A stretch of DNA of 64,000 nucleotides from Castanea sativa (Eukaryota; Streptophyta; Magnoliopsida; Fagales; Fagaceae). The DNA lies in contig NC_134021.1 of the NCBI RefSeq assembly GCF_040712315.1, forward strand, positions 23,152,501 through 23,216,500. The letters run 5' to 3'. Shown here piece after piece: positions 43,019-55,634 of the stretch (position 1 is its first letter; every line of letters begins with the position of its first letter). The translations under genes were made by a program, and so were the position numbers. The notes under the pieces are model-generated. The model was not told where the DNA came from, ran no database searches, and was given only the letters and a program-made list of their open reading frames with translations.

Positions 43019-45395
43019 ATGGATTACGAGCAACAAAGAAAGGCTGGCTCTTCTTCTTGTTCGGTTCCTTTGCTTGAATCTTCTTCGAAAGGAACAGCTT
43101 CAATAGCTCAAACACTTGGAAATATTATAGTGTCTGTTATTGGTACCGGTGTGTTGGGCCTCCCTTTCGCTTTCAGAATTGCCGGTTGGCTTGCTGGATT
43201 GTTTGGCGTTATCATTGTTGGGCTCTGCAGCTACTATTGCATGCTCCTTCTTGTCAGTTCATTCATCTCTCTCTCTCTCTTTGTTTTTGCACCAACTTTT
43301 TCTTCCTTTTAATCTTTCTTTCTTTTGCTAGTCATAGATAGATTGAGATTTGGACTACAGGCTCTTGAAATTGACTCACGGATGATTATTCTGTGAAAGA
43401 CTATGTTTTTACTCCCGAAGTTATTTCTTTAAATGTTTTATCTTTTGTTGTTTGTTGAGCAAAAAGATGTTCATATAAGTTATTTGATTTTCAAAGTTGG
43501 AATTGAACGGAGCCGAATTCTCATTGTACATCATTATTAATGTTGATTCTGTCTTTTTTGCTACAAGTTCTTTAATTTATAAGTTGTATGAATCTACAAC
43601 ACTCTTTTAAGTCTTAAAAGCCAGAATCAACAAGTTAGCTGGTGAGTTTAGATCCAACTTTTCACTAAAAACTTATTTGCTTATTTGTTGAAAATTGGTT
43701 AAAAGTGCTATGAAAAGCTGCAACTTTTGAAAATTCTTATTCAAATGTTACATTTACTTCAACAGGTTCAATGCAGACGAAAGTTGGCATCAGAAGAAGA
43801 ATCAATACATCTGAACAGCTATGGCGACCTGGGCTATAAATGTTTGGGAAGGACAGGTCGATATGTAACAGAATTCCTTATTTTGATTGCCCAATGTGGA
43901 GGTTCAGTGGCATATCTGGTATTCATTGGACAAAACCTTTCATCAATATTCAAAGGCTATGGCCTCAACTTGGCGTCTTACATATTTTTGTTAGTGCCAA
44001 TTGAAATTGGCTTGTCATGGATAGGCAGTCTATCAGCTCTATCACCTTTCAGCATCTTTGCCGATATTTGTAATTTGTTAGCTATGGCAATTGTGGTGAA
44101 GCAGGATATACAAAAAGTGGTAGGAGGTGAATTTGCATTTAGAGATAGGACGGCGATCACATCCAACATAGGAGGATTGCCATTTGCAGGAGGGATGGCA
44201 GTGTTCTGCTTTGAGGGGTTTGGGATGACATTGGCATTGGAAGCCTCTATGAAAGACAAATCCAGTTTCCCAAAGTTGCTAGCTACGGCTTTCACAGGGA
44301 TTACCCTTTTGTATGCTTCCTTTGGATTCTTTGGTTACATGGCTTACGGTGATCAAACAAAAGACATCATAACTCTTAATCTCCCCCATAATTGGACATC
44401 TATAGCAGTTCAGGTAATGTGTTACCACCTTGTATATTGTGTATATGAGTCCTCATTCTACATGCTTTTTATTTTTTCTTGGCATATATTCTATATCTTT
44501 GGCATACGCTTGCTATGTATGGTGCCCTGCCCTTTGCTGTTTCAGGGTTTCTTGTAGAATTAAGAATTGTGAGGTGATGATTCCCAAACCCCCAATTCTT
44601 TCAGCTATGCACTCCATGCTTTGAGTTTAAGCAGAATGCTTACGTCACAGTATGGAATGAATAAGTGAAAGATGGTGTGAACATAGGACTAACTTAGAAG
44701 AGTAAGATCCAACTTCATTCACCTACTACTGTAATGACTAAATATATGAATGCAATGACTAGATGTTTATCTTTTGTCTAATGATGTCTTGTCATTTGCA
44801 TACAATTTATATGCATTCAAGTTGTCTTATAAAAATTTATTGGACACGTGCACATGCTTGGCTAAGTAACGACACTTTTTTAATTTTATAAATAATGCAC
44901 TTAACTCTGCAATCTATATCAATTAATAATAAAAAATGTGCCTACCCATGTGCCAATAAAAAAAAATGTGTCTACCCATGTACTCATTAGTCATTATACT
45001 GTGTTTTATCGAACTAAAGAACTTTTTAAAGTATTGCTAAAAGGATCTCCTAGTATCATTTTTCCATACAATATTAATAGTTTGGTAAAGTTTAAACTAT
45101 CACTTCAGATATGTTTTCCTCTCTGAAATTAAATTTGAGTAATCAACTTCTTATTATCACTCAAAATTTCAAATGACTATCATTTTAGCAGCAAATTACT
45201 GGACAACTATGCCACCAAAACAACCCCCAAAAAAAAAAGAAAAAAATTTCTTCAGTTTCTCCTTTTTGTGCAGGTGTTTTTTTCTTAATTTAATGGCTAT
45301 TGGAGTGTTAGGGGGTATTCAGAATTTTTAGCAACATTAGGTGATTGATTGCTCAGTTAAAGGTGGATATTTGCAATTTAATTTATTACCTTCAT

Positions 45396-45463
<68 letters not shown>

Positions 45464-45663
45464 AGAGAGAGAGAGATAGAGAGATGGGCTCAAATTACAC
45501 TTGGTGTAACTCTTTAGAGTTACATCTTTTTTAAACCATTGAATTTAAGTAGATTAAACAGTAAAAAAAAGATCATCATTAATGCCAATATTTTAATTGA
45601 TTTCATTTATTATCCCTTATTTAATACATTCCATACTTGTTTTTAATCCCAAAAAAGACTATA

Positions 45664-45726
<63 letters not shown>

Positions 45727-47113
45727 GTGTTGTTGAATAACACATTCCATACAACATAAGTGTTGTATTCTATTTCAACGTCTCTGGTCTGTTGTGTGCT
45801 TCTTCTTTTTTTTCTTTATATATATATATATGAACGTCACTGAGTCTATATCTACAACTATATGAACGTCTAGGAGTTGATTAATCGTTAAAAAAAAGGA
45901 CTAAAAAATTGTAATTTAGTCAAATTCCATCAAGGTTTAAATATAGATGCAATGAATAAAATATCAATGATAGAGAATGATAAAAGCAAAGTCTAATATA
46001 ATTTATAAAAAAAAAAAAAAGATTTCTTATTAGTGATTCATGTGAGAAAAAAAAGTAAATAGGATGAACGTTGTCCCTCTCAATGATTATAGTAATAGAA
46101 TAGTAATCAAGTTGTTTTTAGCTTGCAAGTTGTTAAAAATGGCAATGTGCCCTTTAATCAAGCAAAATAAATAAATAAGGAGAGAGAGAAAATACTAGTA
46201 TTAATTATGAATGAGATGGAAAGTAATAACATTTAATGATATTTTTTTAGCTGTTAGATCACTTACAAATCTATGGTGTAAAAAAGGTATAATTTTACAA
46301 GAGTTATACCAGGTGTAACTGGTGCACTTTTTACTAGGAATTAAGGTTTGGTTTGCTGGGTTATAATTTATTGATCTAGTGAATTTTGTATTATGGACTT
46401 GTCAAGGATTCAAGTTCATTTAATCTTAATGAGCTTGTCATATGTGACCGTTGGTGCAACATGTTCCTTTGTCTCATTTATCACTGTAGCTTTTAAGATA
46501 ACTGGTGTTTTGTAGCTTAAATAATTTTATTGATCTAGTGAATTTGTACTATAAACTTGTCCAGGATTCAAGTTCATTTAATCTTAATGAGCTTGTCATA
46601 TGTGACTGTTGATGCAACATGTTCCTGTGTCTTATATATATTCACCAGTGTAGTTTTTAAGATAACTTTGTTTTGTAGCTGAAATGATTTTATGATGTCT
46701 ACTAACAGGTTGGCCTGTGCTTGGGAATAATCTTCACATTCCCAATCATGGTACATCCAATTAACGAGATTGTGGAAAGGAATTTAGGGAAGGGAAAATG
46801 GTTTCAGAAGCTCCACCATAACAGTGAGTATTCAACAACAAGAATGGGAAAGTATGCAATGTATATGACTCGTGCAATTTTGGTGGTGGTTTTGGCAGTC
46901 TTGGCCTCGTACGTACCAGGGTTTGGTGTATTTGTGTCGCTTGTGGGGAGTACTGTTTGTGCACTGATATCGTTTGTTTTGCCGGCCTCATTTCACCTAG
47001 TATTATTTGGTTCTTCTCTAAATTTCTGGCAAAGAGCCTTGGATATTTGCATATTATCATGTGGATTGCTTTTTGCTGCTTATGGTACTTATAACGCTGT
47101 AGTTGGAGTTTGA
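43019..47113 (+). CDS. AVT3-type vacuolar amino acid transporter (three exons)
   Basis: Exons 43019-43252, 43766-44413 and 46709-47113, GT/AG junctions, all phase 0, total 428 residues, matching the usual family size. It belongs to the amino acid/auxin permease superfamily (Aa_trans). Recognition rests on TIAQTLGNIIVSVIGTG-like and VLGLPFAFRIAGW in the first exon, SYGDLGYKCLG, and PFAGGMAVFCFEGFGM in exon 2, and FTFPIMVHPINEI in exon 3. Several hydrophobic spans are visible, and about 10-11 membrane helices are expected from the family. Arabidopsis AVT3 proteins export neutral amino acids from the vacuole; that role here is by homology. Intron 2 is 2.3 kb and holds a MITE with long (TA)n and (TC)n tracts. 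Intron 1 is 513 bp. No disabling change is seen. Confidence 0.92.
45399..46335. mobile_element. Microsatellite-rich MITE inside intron 2 of the transporter gene
   Basis: A (TA)n tract at 45399-45460 is followed by an element with about 48-bp inverted ends: CAAATTACACTTGGTGTAACTC at the left, complement CACCAGTTACACCTGGTATAACTC at the right. It includes a (TC)n tract of about 27 units at 45668-45721. No coding sequence. Confidence 0.65.
46367..46696 (+). repeat. About 165-bp tandem duplication at the 3' end of intron 2
   Basis: Two adjacent copies (about 46367-46530 and 46531-46696) share TTATTGATCTAGTGAATTT, GGATTCAAGTTCATTTAATC, TTAATGAGCTTGTCATATG and TTTTGTAGCT. They end just before the exon 3 acceptor at 46708. 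Confidence 0.8.
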
Positions 47114-48384
47114 AGGGTATTTGGACCCTATTTTATAATGGATTGCAGCCCTGATTTTTTTTTTTTTTTTTTTTTTGATGGAAACAAAATGGGTAGAGGG
47201 AGGACGACCTGAGTTGGATAACCAGAGATCTTCATGAAATAGATATTAGGATAACCAAGAGAATCTATCTCCAAATTAGTTCTTTTTTCTGGGTTTGAAA
47301 TGGCAATGTGTACAATTGTAATTTCCTTCTTAGTGGCTATCAGCCTTTCGTAACCAAATTGGGCTTTGGAAGCAAACCCAATTAGATGCACCATTTGGTG
47401 AGGAACGTATTTGGGAAAAGGCAGAAATAAGAAGAAAAGATTTCCACGTCCACAGTTTTGTTATTTTGTACACGCATTGATGTGTTACAAAATCCCTACG
47501 GCCCTACGCATGTAATTTTATATTGATGAATATAGCTGTTGGCTGTTGCTAGCAGTTGCCTTTCTTGAATGTTTGATTGAGATGGTCATAGGGAATAAAA
47601 ATGGTACTTCTGTTTGTTGAAATGTAATAAAAACTTTTTTGTTCCACTGTAGAGACACCTAATTTCATACCTAATTTTACGACTTGTTGACTTGTGTGAC
47701 TATGAATAATTGACGTTTTTTGCCAACTAATTATATGGATTATGGACAATCCTCGAGGGGGACTTAGTGGGTCCTCGGCTTTCTAAATCCAACTTACCAT
47801 GGTGAATTAAAAACATCCCAACTCATCCTAACCTATCACAAGTATCCAACCCAACTCACATGGGTAAGTTGGATCCATAGATTGGAATTAAAAAAAAAGA
47901 AAAAAAAAGAATAACAACAGTATTACAATTATTTGTTGCCTTGCCATCTAAAAATTCTAAATTGTAGCACCACCAAATTCAAATTATCATATCAATAAAA
48001 TATCCAACCAAATGACATTTAATTAGTATGAAATCAAATAGTTCTATCCCATCTCAGTCAAGAAAAAAAAAATTGAACTAGTTCAATAATTAACAGGATA
48101 TACCAAATAACTACTCCCAGCTCCGTTGAGAAATAAAATAAACATAAACTAATATTTCCATCTTATTAAATTAGGGAGAGGGGCAAAGAGTAACTAACAA
48201 AAACATATGATATATATTTAAAATATATATTAAACATAGGTGGATTAGGTTGGACTGAGTTATGCGGATTTATAAATCAACTAATCTGAACCCAACCCAA
48301 CCTATAGCCAAATAATGGCAATTTGACCCAACTCATTAGATTGGGTCGATTTTGACGAATTGACTGATTGGTTGTACACCTCTA
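47114..48384. other. 3' flank of the transporter gene
   Basis: No gene supported. The transcript end is probably within about 500 bp of the stop; AATAAAAAT occurs near 47595. Contains T- and A-runs and an AT-rich stretch with GGGTTGGATT-type phrases at about 48235-48370. Confidence 0.4.
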
Positions 48385-48600
48385 AGAGGGAGTTTGGATA
48401 ACGTTGGGAGTCTGTGTTTGTGCGTTTTACTGAAAAAATGTGGGTCTCACAACACTATTCACAGACCCACAAAAGTCATTCAAACACAAATTTCAATATA
48501 AATTTAGGTCTCACAGCATTATTCACACATTTAAAAATTATTTTGCTATAGTATTTTCAGTTTTCAACAAATAAGCAGTATCCAAACACACCTTAAGTGG
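48385..48600. mobile_element. MITE-like element (GTTTGGATA ends)
   Basis: Left end AGGGAGTTTGGATAACG and complement of the right end AAGGTGTGTTTGGATACTGC are inverted repeats. Internal TGGGTCTCACAACACTATTCAC is repeated as AGGTCTCACAGCATTATTCAC. Typical of small plant DNA transposons. No coding. Confidence 0.6.
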
Positions 48601-50055
48601 GGTAATAATTCAATCTAGGAGTATGGTAACACTTTCTACCCACTATAATCTACAAATTATGAACCTATCATTTTTCATCGATCACAAACAATTACATGAA
48701 TTAATAAATTATAGAATTAGATATGCGATCAAAGTGCTGAAACAATTCAAAGACTTTTGGAGGAGATCAGTCCCAACGAGCAGAAACTTTGCGTCAAAGT
48801 GACTGCTTCATTTTATAGGCAGTTAGGCACACCTATAACGTCAACTCAAACAAGGCTAACCGGCCTAACCCCAATCTCTAATTGTCTTCATATGCGAGTT
48901 GGGCTGATTGGCCTTTACACCTTATCATCATGTAGTTTTAGTATATTTTTTGCTAAATGTCAAGTAATGATGATTAAGGTTTAAGGACTTGGGACCACTA
49001 AACATCAGATTATACAAGAAGCCATGTATCAAAATCAATCTAAACAAAGCAATTTGTTATGGATTATAGGTTGGGTCTATAATTGAAATCATTTTTTTAC
49101 TTACTATTAACAATTTGCTATGAAGTTTCTCTGCAAAACAATAATACCAGTATTATAAATTCACATACTTTACCATAATTGTTTTACATGACAGATTGTA
49201 ATTAGCTGTTTATCACTATCACATAGATCTATCATCTTTTCGTTATTACTCACAATTTACCACGTAGGACAATTGTGAGTGTATGATATATAGAAAGTAT
49301 TGTAAAGGTAGCTTTATTCTCTAATCATCCAATAATCTAAGATATCCAGATGGAGCATTGAGATTGGGCTTTCAAAATCTCTCTGGACCCTGAGGTCTTC
49401 CTAATACTTTCCCGCCTGAAAAGCACCTTAAATGATTGCCTTAATTGATGTTGACGCATCTTTTGTAGTTGAGAGACAAAAATGGATGCTCGAAGGGTAA
49501 TGCTTCCCCCACTCAGCCAGGCATGAACGTCCACTCTGCTTTGGCTTAGATTATAAAGTGCAATAGAGCCAAGTGAAAGTGAAAGGAAAAGGGAGACATC
49601 GATTCTTATTCTCCTTTCACATAATAATTAAGCAAAAAAAGAAAAAAAGAAAAAAGATGAATGAAGATCCAAAAAAAGTTCCTTTTGTGTGGATTTATGG
49701 CCACAAATTGTGTTACATATAGAATCTGTAATAAAGATATGTCTCTGAAAACAAGAGTATCATGTTGTGGAGAAAGTACCATCTATGGAGAAAGCATCTC
49801 TTGCCTATAACATAATTCTCAAGTGCTTGCTGGTATAGACCCACCAAAATGTGAGATATCAAAAGATTGGTAATATCTCATTTCAAAAGTATCAGCAGAT
49901 TGGCATGTATCATGAGTATAATCAAAATGGGGAATAAAACTAGGATATTTTCAAGCATGGAATTCTGATTCTTTACACGCTTAGGTTGTAAACAGTGATC
50001 TGTGACATTTAAAGACATATATAGTTATTTTTCAAACCAATCCAATTGTACATAG
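48601..50055. other. Intergenic, nothing recognised
   Basis: Short frames at 48757-48984 and 49337-49534 have no domain and no splice partners I can see. No RNA gene recognised. Confidence 0.5.
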
Positions 50056-50699
50056 TAGGGCTGTCCACGGGTCGGTCCGGGTCGGGTTTGTGCCCAACCC
50101 GGAACCGACCCGCCGGAATCGGGTGGAGAAAAAACGCACCCGTCGCCGACCCGCCGGAGTAATCGGGTTGGGCGGTTCAGGTCATCAACGGGTGGCGGGC
50201 GGGTCGGTCGGAATCATAGATCTGAGAAGACGACGAGTAATCGGTGAAAAAACACACAGTCCGGCGAAGAAACCCAGATTCCGGCGAAATTTTCCAGATA
50301 CCGGCGATATTTGTCTTAGATCCGGTGAGATTTCGCAAGATCCGGCGAAAATCTCACCGGATTTGATGAGATTTCGCCAAATCCAGTCAAAATCTCACCA
50401 GATCTAAGGAAATATATCGCCGGAATCTGGGTTTTTCGCCGGAATCTGGAAAAAATTCGCCGGATTCTGGAAAAAACTTGCCGGATTCTGGAAATTTCGC
50501 CGTGATCTGGAAATCTCTCGGTCGGGTCGGTTAAAATCGGTTTCTCAGCCTCAAAACCGCCAACCGACCCGCCGTTTTCGGGTTAAGGAAGCTGAGACCC
50601 GCCGCCGACCCGTCACCGACGTCGGGTCGGCCGGTTGTCGGTCCGGATCGGACGGTTTTTGCGGGTGGGTCGGGTCCCGGTTTTGCTTGGACACCCCTA
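50056..50699. mobile_element. GC-rich non-autonomous hAT-like element
   Basis: Exact 8-bp duplication GTACATAG at 50048-50055 and 50700-50707. Ends TAGGGCTGTCCA and complement TAGGGGTGTCCA are near-perfect inverted repeats. Strikingly GC-rich in an AT-rich region. Subterminal CGGGTCGG-type repeats occur at both ends, and the middle (50225-50520) is built of degenerate CCGGCGAAATTT / AGATCCGG units. The short frames inside reflect the repeats; there is no transposase. Confidence 0.88.
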
Positions 50700-50707
50700 G
50701 TACATAG

Positions 50708-52910
50708 ACATATTATATCCACTCCATCCATTCTTTAACAACAAATCTATCAACCTTTTCAAATTACATCCACATCATCAATTTTAAGCCATATAATATC
50801 AACCCAAATTTATTTATACTTTTTTAAGAATAAAGACGACAAAAATGTTGGGTTATAAATTGTCCCTCGTTAATTAAATCAATTACCCAAGTTGATGAAT
50901 TATTCAAATTTTATGCAAACATATAAAGGCACCAACAAATCACAAATCTAATTTAGAGTGCAATAGAAATTAAATTTGACACGGCAATTTGTTGACTAAT
51001 GGGGAAAACTTTTACATGCAAAAATCTCACTAGGTGAATTTTAAGTCACCACTCTCAAGAATCCACTAATCAATAACAAACGGTTACGAGTATAAGAAAT
51101 CTTACTACTACCCTTCCTATCCCAAACTGACAACCTATAGTTGAATCTTTACACTAATGTCCAATTAGACTTGATCGTGTAGAGACTTCTTCAATGCATA
51201 AATCTTCAATCTGTGACCTAATTCCCAACAACTTGAAGTTTGTTGTTGGATGCAAAGTTCTTTACTACACACTTGTAGACTTGAAGACAACTTGGTTACA
51301 AAATCCTAAGGTGCTTAAGTACGCAGCATCTTCACAAAAAGTATGTAGATTTTCTGTATATGTCTCTGTATATGATAAGGACTGTAAAATAAAGTTTTTA
51401 TACCATCTAGTAGGTTAGAAAATGAAACCCTAGAAAAGCCTTGTCATCATGGACCAAAAATTAGATCTGAGATTTCAGAATCTGTAAATCTCAATAGATC
51501 GAGAGGTATCGAGAGGTGTAGAGATTCATTAATTCTCGATAAATTGAAGGCATTGACCTAGGTGTCAAGATCCCAGTTTTTCAGCTTTTCACCACTTGTT
51601 TCTTTGTGTAGCCTTCATGTCTTCTATACTACTACTTGTTATACTTCTTCAAAGTACTTCATGATACTCTTGAATCCACTTAGATCTACCCAAATACAAG
51701 TAAAGTGTATTTTGTCATAGAATATGCAAATTACATTACATAAAAATATGACCCTAATAAAAAAGAAAAAAAAAGGATTCACCAATAAAATATCCAATTT
51801 AAACAATGTAATTAACAACATAAGACGGTAAGAGATGAGCATTGCAATCTTTTTTGGGTGGTGGCAATTAATAATAGGGTTTTTGGTGGATTTTATTTTT
51901 TAAGTGTTATTACCTAGGTTAAGGAATAGTTATTAACACACCTCTTGGCAAGAAATATTTGCTCCCCATTTAAAAAAATAGTTATTACTAAGGAATAGCT
52001 ATATACCGTAATAAAAATACAACGAAACACCCTATGAGCACTCCAAACCATCAAGTGGCCCTTGGATACCATTAAGTGCTCGCCATGTGATTGACTTAGC
52101 TTGGGTGTTGCATGGTGTGGCTCCATCCTCGAAATGGAATTGGAAATATATCACTGACCTTCGTTAGGCCAGAGAATGGGAATCACCACTTGGTTTAAGT
52201 CTATAATTCACTTAGGACCCTTATACAAGGTTTAACAAACCATACTGATTTAAGGTATGAGCTTGGAAAGATATTAGGCATCCAAGCTTGTTTGACTAAA
52301 TGGATCAACCTACAACTAGGGTTCATATATACTTCATAGCCCATTTTTAAATAAAGAAAATATTAAGGTGGACCCCTATCCTAAAAAGAAAAGCTCCTTT
52401 ACTTTGCGAAAATTCAAAGTAAAAGAGATATCAACAAAAACACATTCCAATATATTAATAAAAAATTAACATTAACAAAAACAAAGACAAATATGGTTTA
52501 TTTTTTCCTATGGTTTATTCGTAACCAAACATTTGAAATTAAGAGGAAAAAAACGCTAAACATATAAAACATCAAACAACTGGCGGATAAAACTGTATAA
52601 ACAAAAAGAAAATTCAAAATGCACAAAACATAATCCATAAATCAAACCCACCAATAAATAATGCAACAAAAAAATTAATGAACAAAGAGCATGTACCTTT
52701 TGGATTGGACTTGAACCCCACCCTTATCCTTTACACCCCATAAGAATTTATACTTAGAGTAACCATTGCATTATGGGAAGCGGTGGTTATAGTGTTGGAT
52801 TATTAATAATGCAAAAGCCTTGTGATGCCACTAAGTAATTTTTCTAGTTTTTTTTTTTAATATTGGTTTGATTAGCCATCTCTCCTTTTGGAATTTTTTT
52901 TTTAACTCTC
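50708..52910. other. AT-rich intergenic, nothing recognised
   Basis: Frames at 51194-51418, 51639-51842 and 51914-52126 are short and without domains. No repeat boundary stands out. Confidence 0.5.
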
Positions 52911-54075
52911 CGGTCGGCCATTGTGAAAGGAACATTTTTAGTATTTTTTTCTGTAATTCTTAGTTATTATGCATTTAATGTTAATTACCGAATGGTATTA
53001 TTGAAGGAAATTAATGCTAATGTATTACTATAATGCCACCAATTTTCCTTTAATTTATATCATGAAAGCTGAAAAGTTTCCTTCCTGTTTCAATAACCTT
53101 CCATATGTATCATAAAAACTCCATTAAATATGCTAACTGTTAAGGTTATTGTATATTTTTATTTTGTTTTTTTAGAATCTGCTAATGTTATATCAAATGC
53201 GAAGGTTATTACTCCCTCAAAAAAAAAATGCGAAGGTTATTATTATTTTAATTATTTTTAATATTAAAAAACCTGGGATGATCACCATTTTTCCCAGGAA
53301 AGAAGGAAAAAAAAATTTGTAATCCTCTCTCCAGAGGGAAGCCATGCGGTGCAGAAGCTCAAAATTAAAAGTTAGGAGATTTCATATGCTATAAAATTTT
53401 TGTATCATATTAGTATTTAGTAATGCATTTATTTCTTTATGTTTTAATTTTTTTACCCATGTCATTGCCATATGTATTGACAAATGTCAAATGTGTTAAA
53501 TTATGAGCAAATTGCTATTTGCCATGCAGTACTATTTGTTATTATCATTCTAAATAGATAGAATATTGCGGCACCTATCATAGTTATGTATATCCATCAG
53601 TTGGTAATTATCGGGTAGGCTATTGTAAAGAATTTTAGTTTTTTTTGTAATTCTTAGTTATTATGCATTTAATGTTAACTATTGAGTGGTTTTATTGTAG
53701 GAAATTAATGCTAATGTATTACTATAATGCCACCAATTTTCCTTTAATTTATATGTTGAAAGCTGAAAAGTTTCCTCCCCATTTCAATGACCTTCCATAT
53801 ATATCATAAAAGCTCCATTAATTATGCTAACCGCTAAGGTCATTATTTATTTTTATTTTGTTTTTTTTAGAATCTATTAATGTTATTATCAAATGCAAAG
53901 GTTATTATTATTTTAATTATTTTTTTATATTAAAAAGACATAGGATCACCATTTTTCCCAAGAAAGAAAAAAATAAAATAAAAAAACATTGTAATCCTCT
54001 TTCAATAGGGAAAGCCATGTGGTGCAAAAGCTCAAAATTTAAAAGTTAGGGAATATCATATGCCATTAAACTTTG

Positions 54076-54860
54076 TGTGGGGGCCCGAGGACCGAGGATG
54101 GAGTTTATAAGCCAGAGTATGTGGAGGCTCGAAGACCGAGGATGAAGCTCAAGAGTCACAATACAAGGCGACAAGGTCAGGGTCATTGGTCCAAAGAGGA
54201 GGGCTGCTCAGGGAGATGTAGGAGTGAGTCCAAAGGCACTCTAAGGCCTACCAAGAGGGAACCAAGGGCCAAGAGGTGAAGTTCCTGGTTTCGGGTAGTT
54301 TGTGGCCTCCGCATTTAATGTCCTGCATTTGGTCTCCTGGCCGCATTGAATGGTGGACAATAGCTTTATCAACTGCATTAATTAGGAAGTGACCTGAATA
54401 GTGCAGGTCACAGCTAAGCAAGTTCTTTCTACCACTTTCCTCAAACTGTAGGAAGGGACAAGTCTCAAGGGAGGAGGCTGGTTAGGTGAGAAATGGATGG
54501 TTGAGATGCAAGGAAGGGAGGAGTATATATAGGAGGAAGAGAGATTGCAAAATGGACCCAAGAAAAATATCAAAAAGATAGAGTGAAACGAGAAGAGCAT
54601 TAGGAGAAAAAGGGTAGAGTGAAAAATATCAAAAAGCTATTGTTGTAATAGCTTTAGCCTCCTCGAGAAAGCTTGTAAGGGGAAATTGGTTTACTTAATA
54701 TACATATTCTGCCTTTTTCTTTCCAATCCGACCCTCAGATTGGGCTATCTCTTTGTTGTGTAGTTCCTTCTCTACAAATAATTTGTTTTGGGCCATAGAT
54801 GACTTGATTCAATCACTGTTCGAAGTGGGCCGTGGGCTTTTAGATTTTCTTGCCCTTACA
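54076..54860 (+). mobile_element. Solo LTR (785 bp)
   Basis: Flanked by CTTTG at 54071-54075 and 54861-54865. Begins TGTGGGGGCCCGAGG, ends GCCCTTACA. Has a GTATATATAGGAGG TATA region near 54522-54535. End sequences and phrases (CCTGGCCGCATT, TTAGGAAGTGACCTGAA) resemble the LTRs of the 863-12084 element, so it is probably from a related gypsy family. No internal region is present. Confidence 0.88.
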
Positions 54861-54866
54861 CTTTGT

Positions 54867-54869
<3 letters not shown>

Positions 54870-54947
<78 letters not shown>
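54870..54947. repeat. (TA)n microsatellite
   Basis: Nearly 40 uninterrupted TA units just downstream of the solo LTR. Confidence 0.95.
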
Positions 54948-54948
<1 letters not shown>

Positions 54949-55190
54949 AAAGCAACTTTGTATCATATTAGTAATGCATTAATGCTCCCAAATAATAATA
55001 TAAATCAATGAATTTATTTCTCTATGTTTTAATTTCTTTAGCCATGTATTGCCATATATACTGACCAATGTCAAATGTGTTAAGTTATGCACAAATTGCT
55101 ATTTGCCATGTGACACTATTTGTCCTTCTCACTCTCAATAGATAGAATATTGCGCCATTTGTCATAGTTGTATGCATCCACCAGTTTTTA

Positions 55191-55263
55191 AATCTAACTT
55201 TTATAATATACTAGAAAATATCTCGCGCAATACATGGACTACTTGACAATTTCATTTGAAATC

Positions 55264-55294
<31 letters not shown>

Positions 55295-55634
55295 AAGACC
55301 TACATATAATACTTATATTGTTGTATAATATTTATGTTTGCCCACAATATTAATACTTTGAAACTTGTATATCACTGATTAAATGATTTTGGAATCTTTA
55401 AATAAGAATTTAAAGCATAAAAATACTTATATATCTTAAAATTACATAAATTTAAGGAATCTCGCAAACACTTCCTTAACCACTCTATTCTCACAACCAA
55501 ATATGGAAACCTAAATCGCAAACACCCAATTCATTATCTCAATGAAATTAATGAAATCATTTTATAAGAATTAACATAAAGAAAACGTGATGAGACAAAA
55601 AGAAATTGTTTAAAAACACATCCAATTATCTTTA
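55191..55634. other. AT-rich intergenic with a possible transposon end
   Basis: ATACTAGAAAATATCTCGCGCAATACATGG near 55209-55238 resembles a degenerate plant transposon terminus. A (TA)n tract lies at 55268-55292. No gene. Confidence 0.35.

Larger units (their letters stand above)
52911..55190 (+). repeat. About 700-bp tandem duplication, second copy carrying a solo LTR
   Basis: Copy 1 runs about 52911-53613 and copy 2 about 53614-55190. Shared phrases in order are TTCTTAGTTATTATGCATTTAATG, GAAATTAATGCTAATGTATTAC, AGCTGAAAAGTTTCC, TTTTCCCA(G/A)GAAAGAA, GCCATG(C/T)GGTGCA, CAAATGTCAAATGTGTTAA-like, and GATAGAATATTGCG. Copy 2 is longer because of the solo LTR at 54076-54860 and a long (TA)n tract. 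Copy 1 keeps the empty LTR site near 53390-53405. Non-coding. Confidence 0.8.

Noticed and set aside
44430..44624. Frames running past exon 2 of the transporter gene
   Set aside because: They read into intron 2; a good GTAATG donor at 44414 ends the exon, and phase is restored at 46709.
50090..50407. Arginine-rich 105-codon frame
   Set aside because: It lies wholly inside the GC-rich hAT-like element and mirrors its short repeats.
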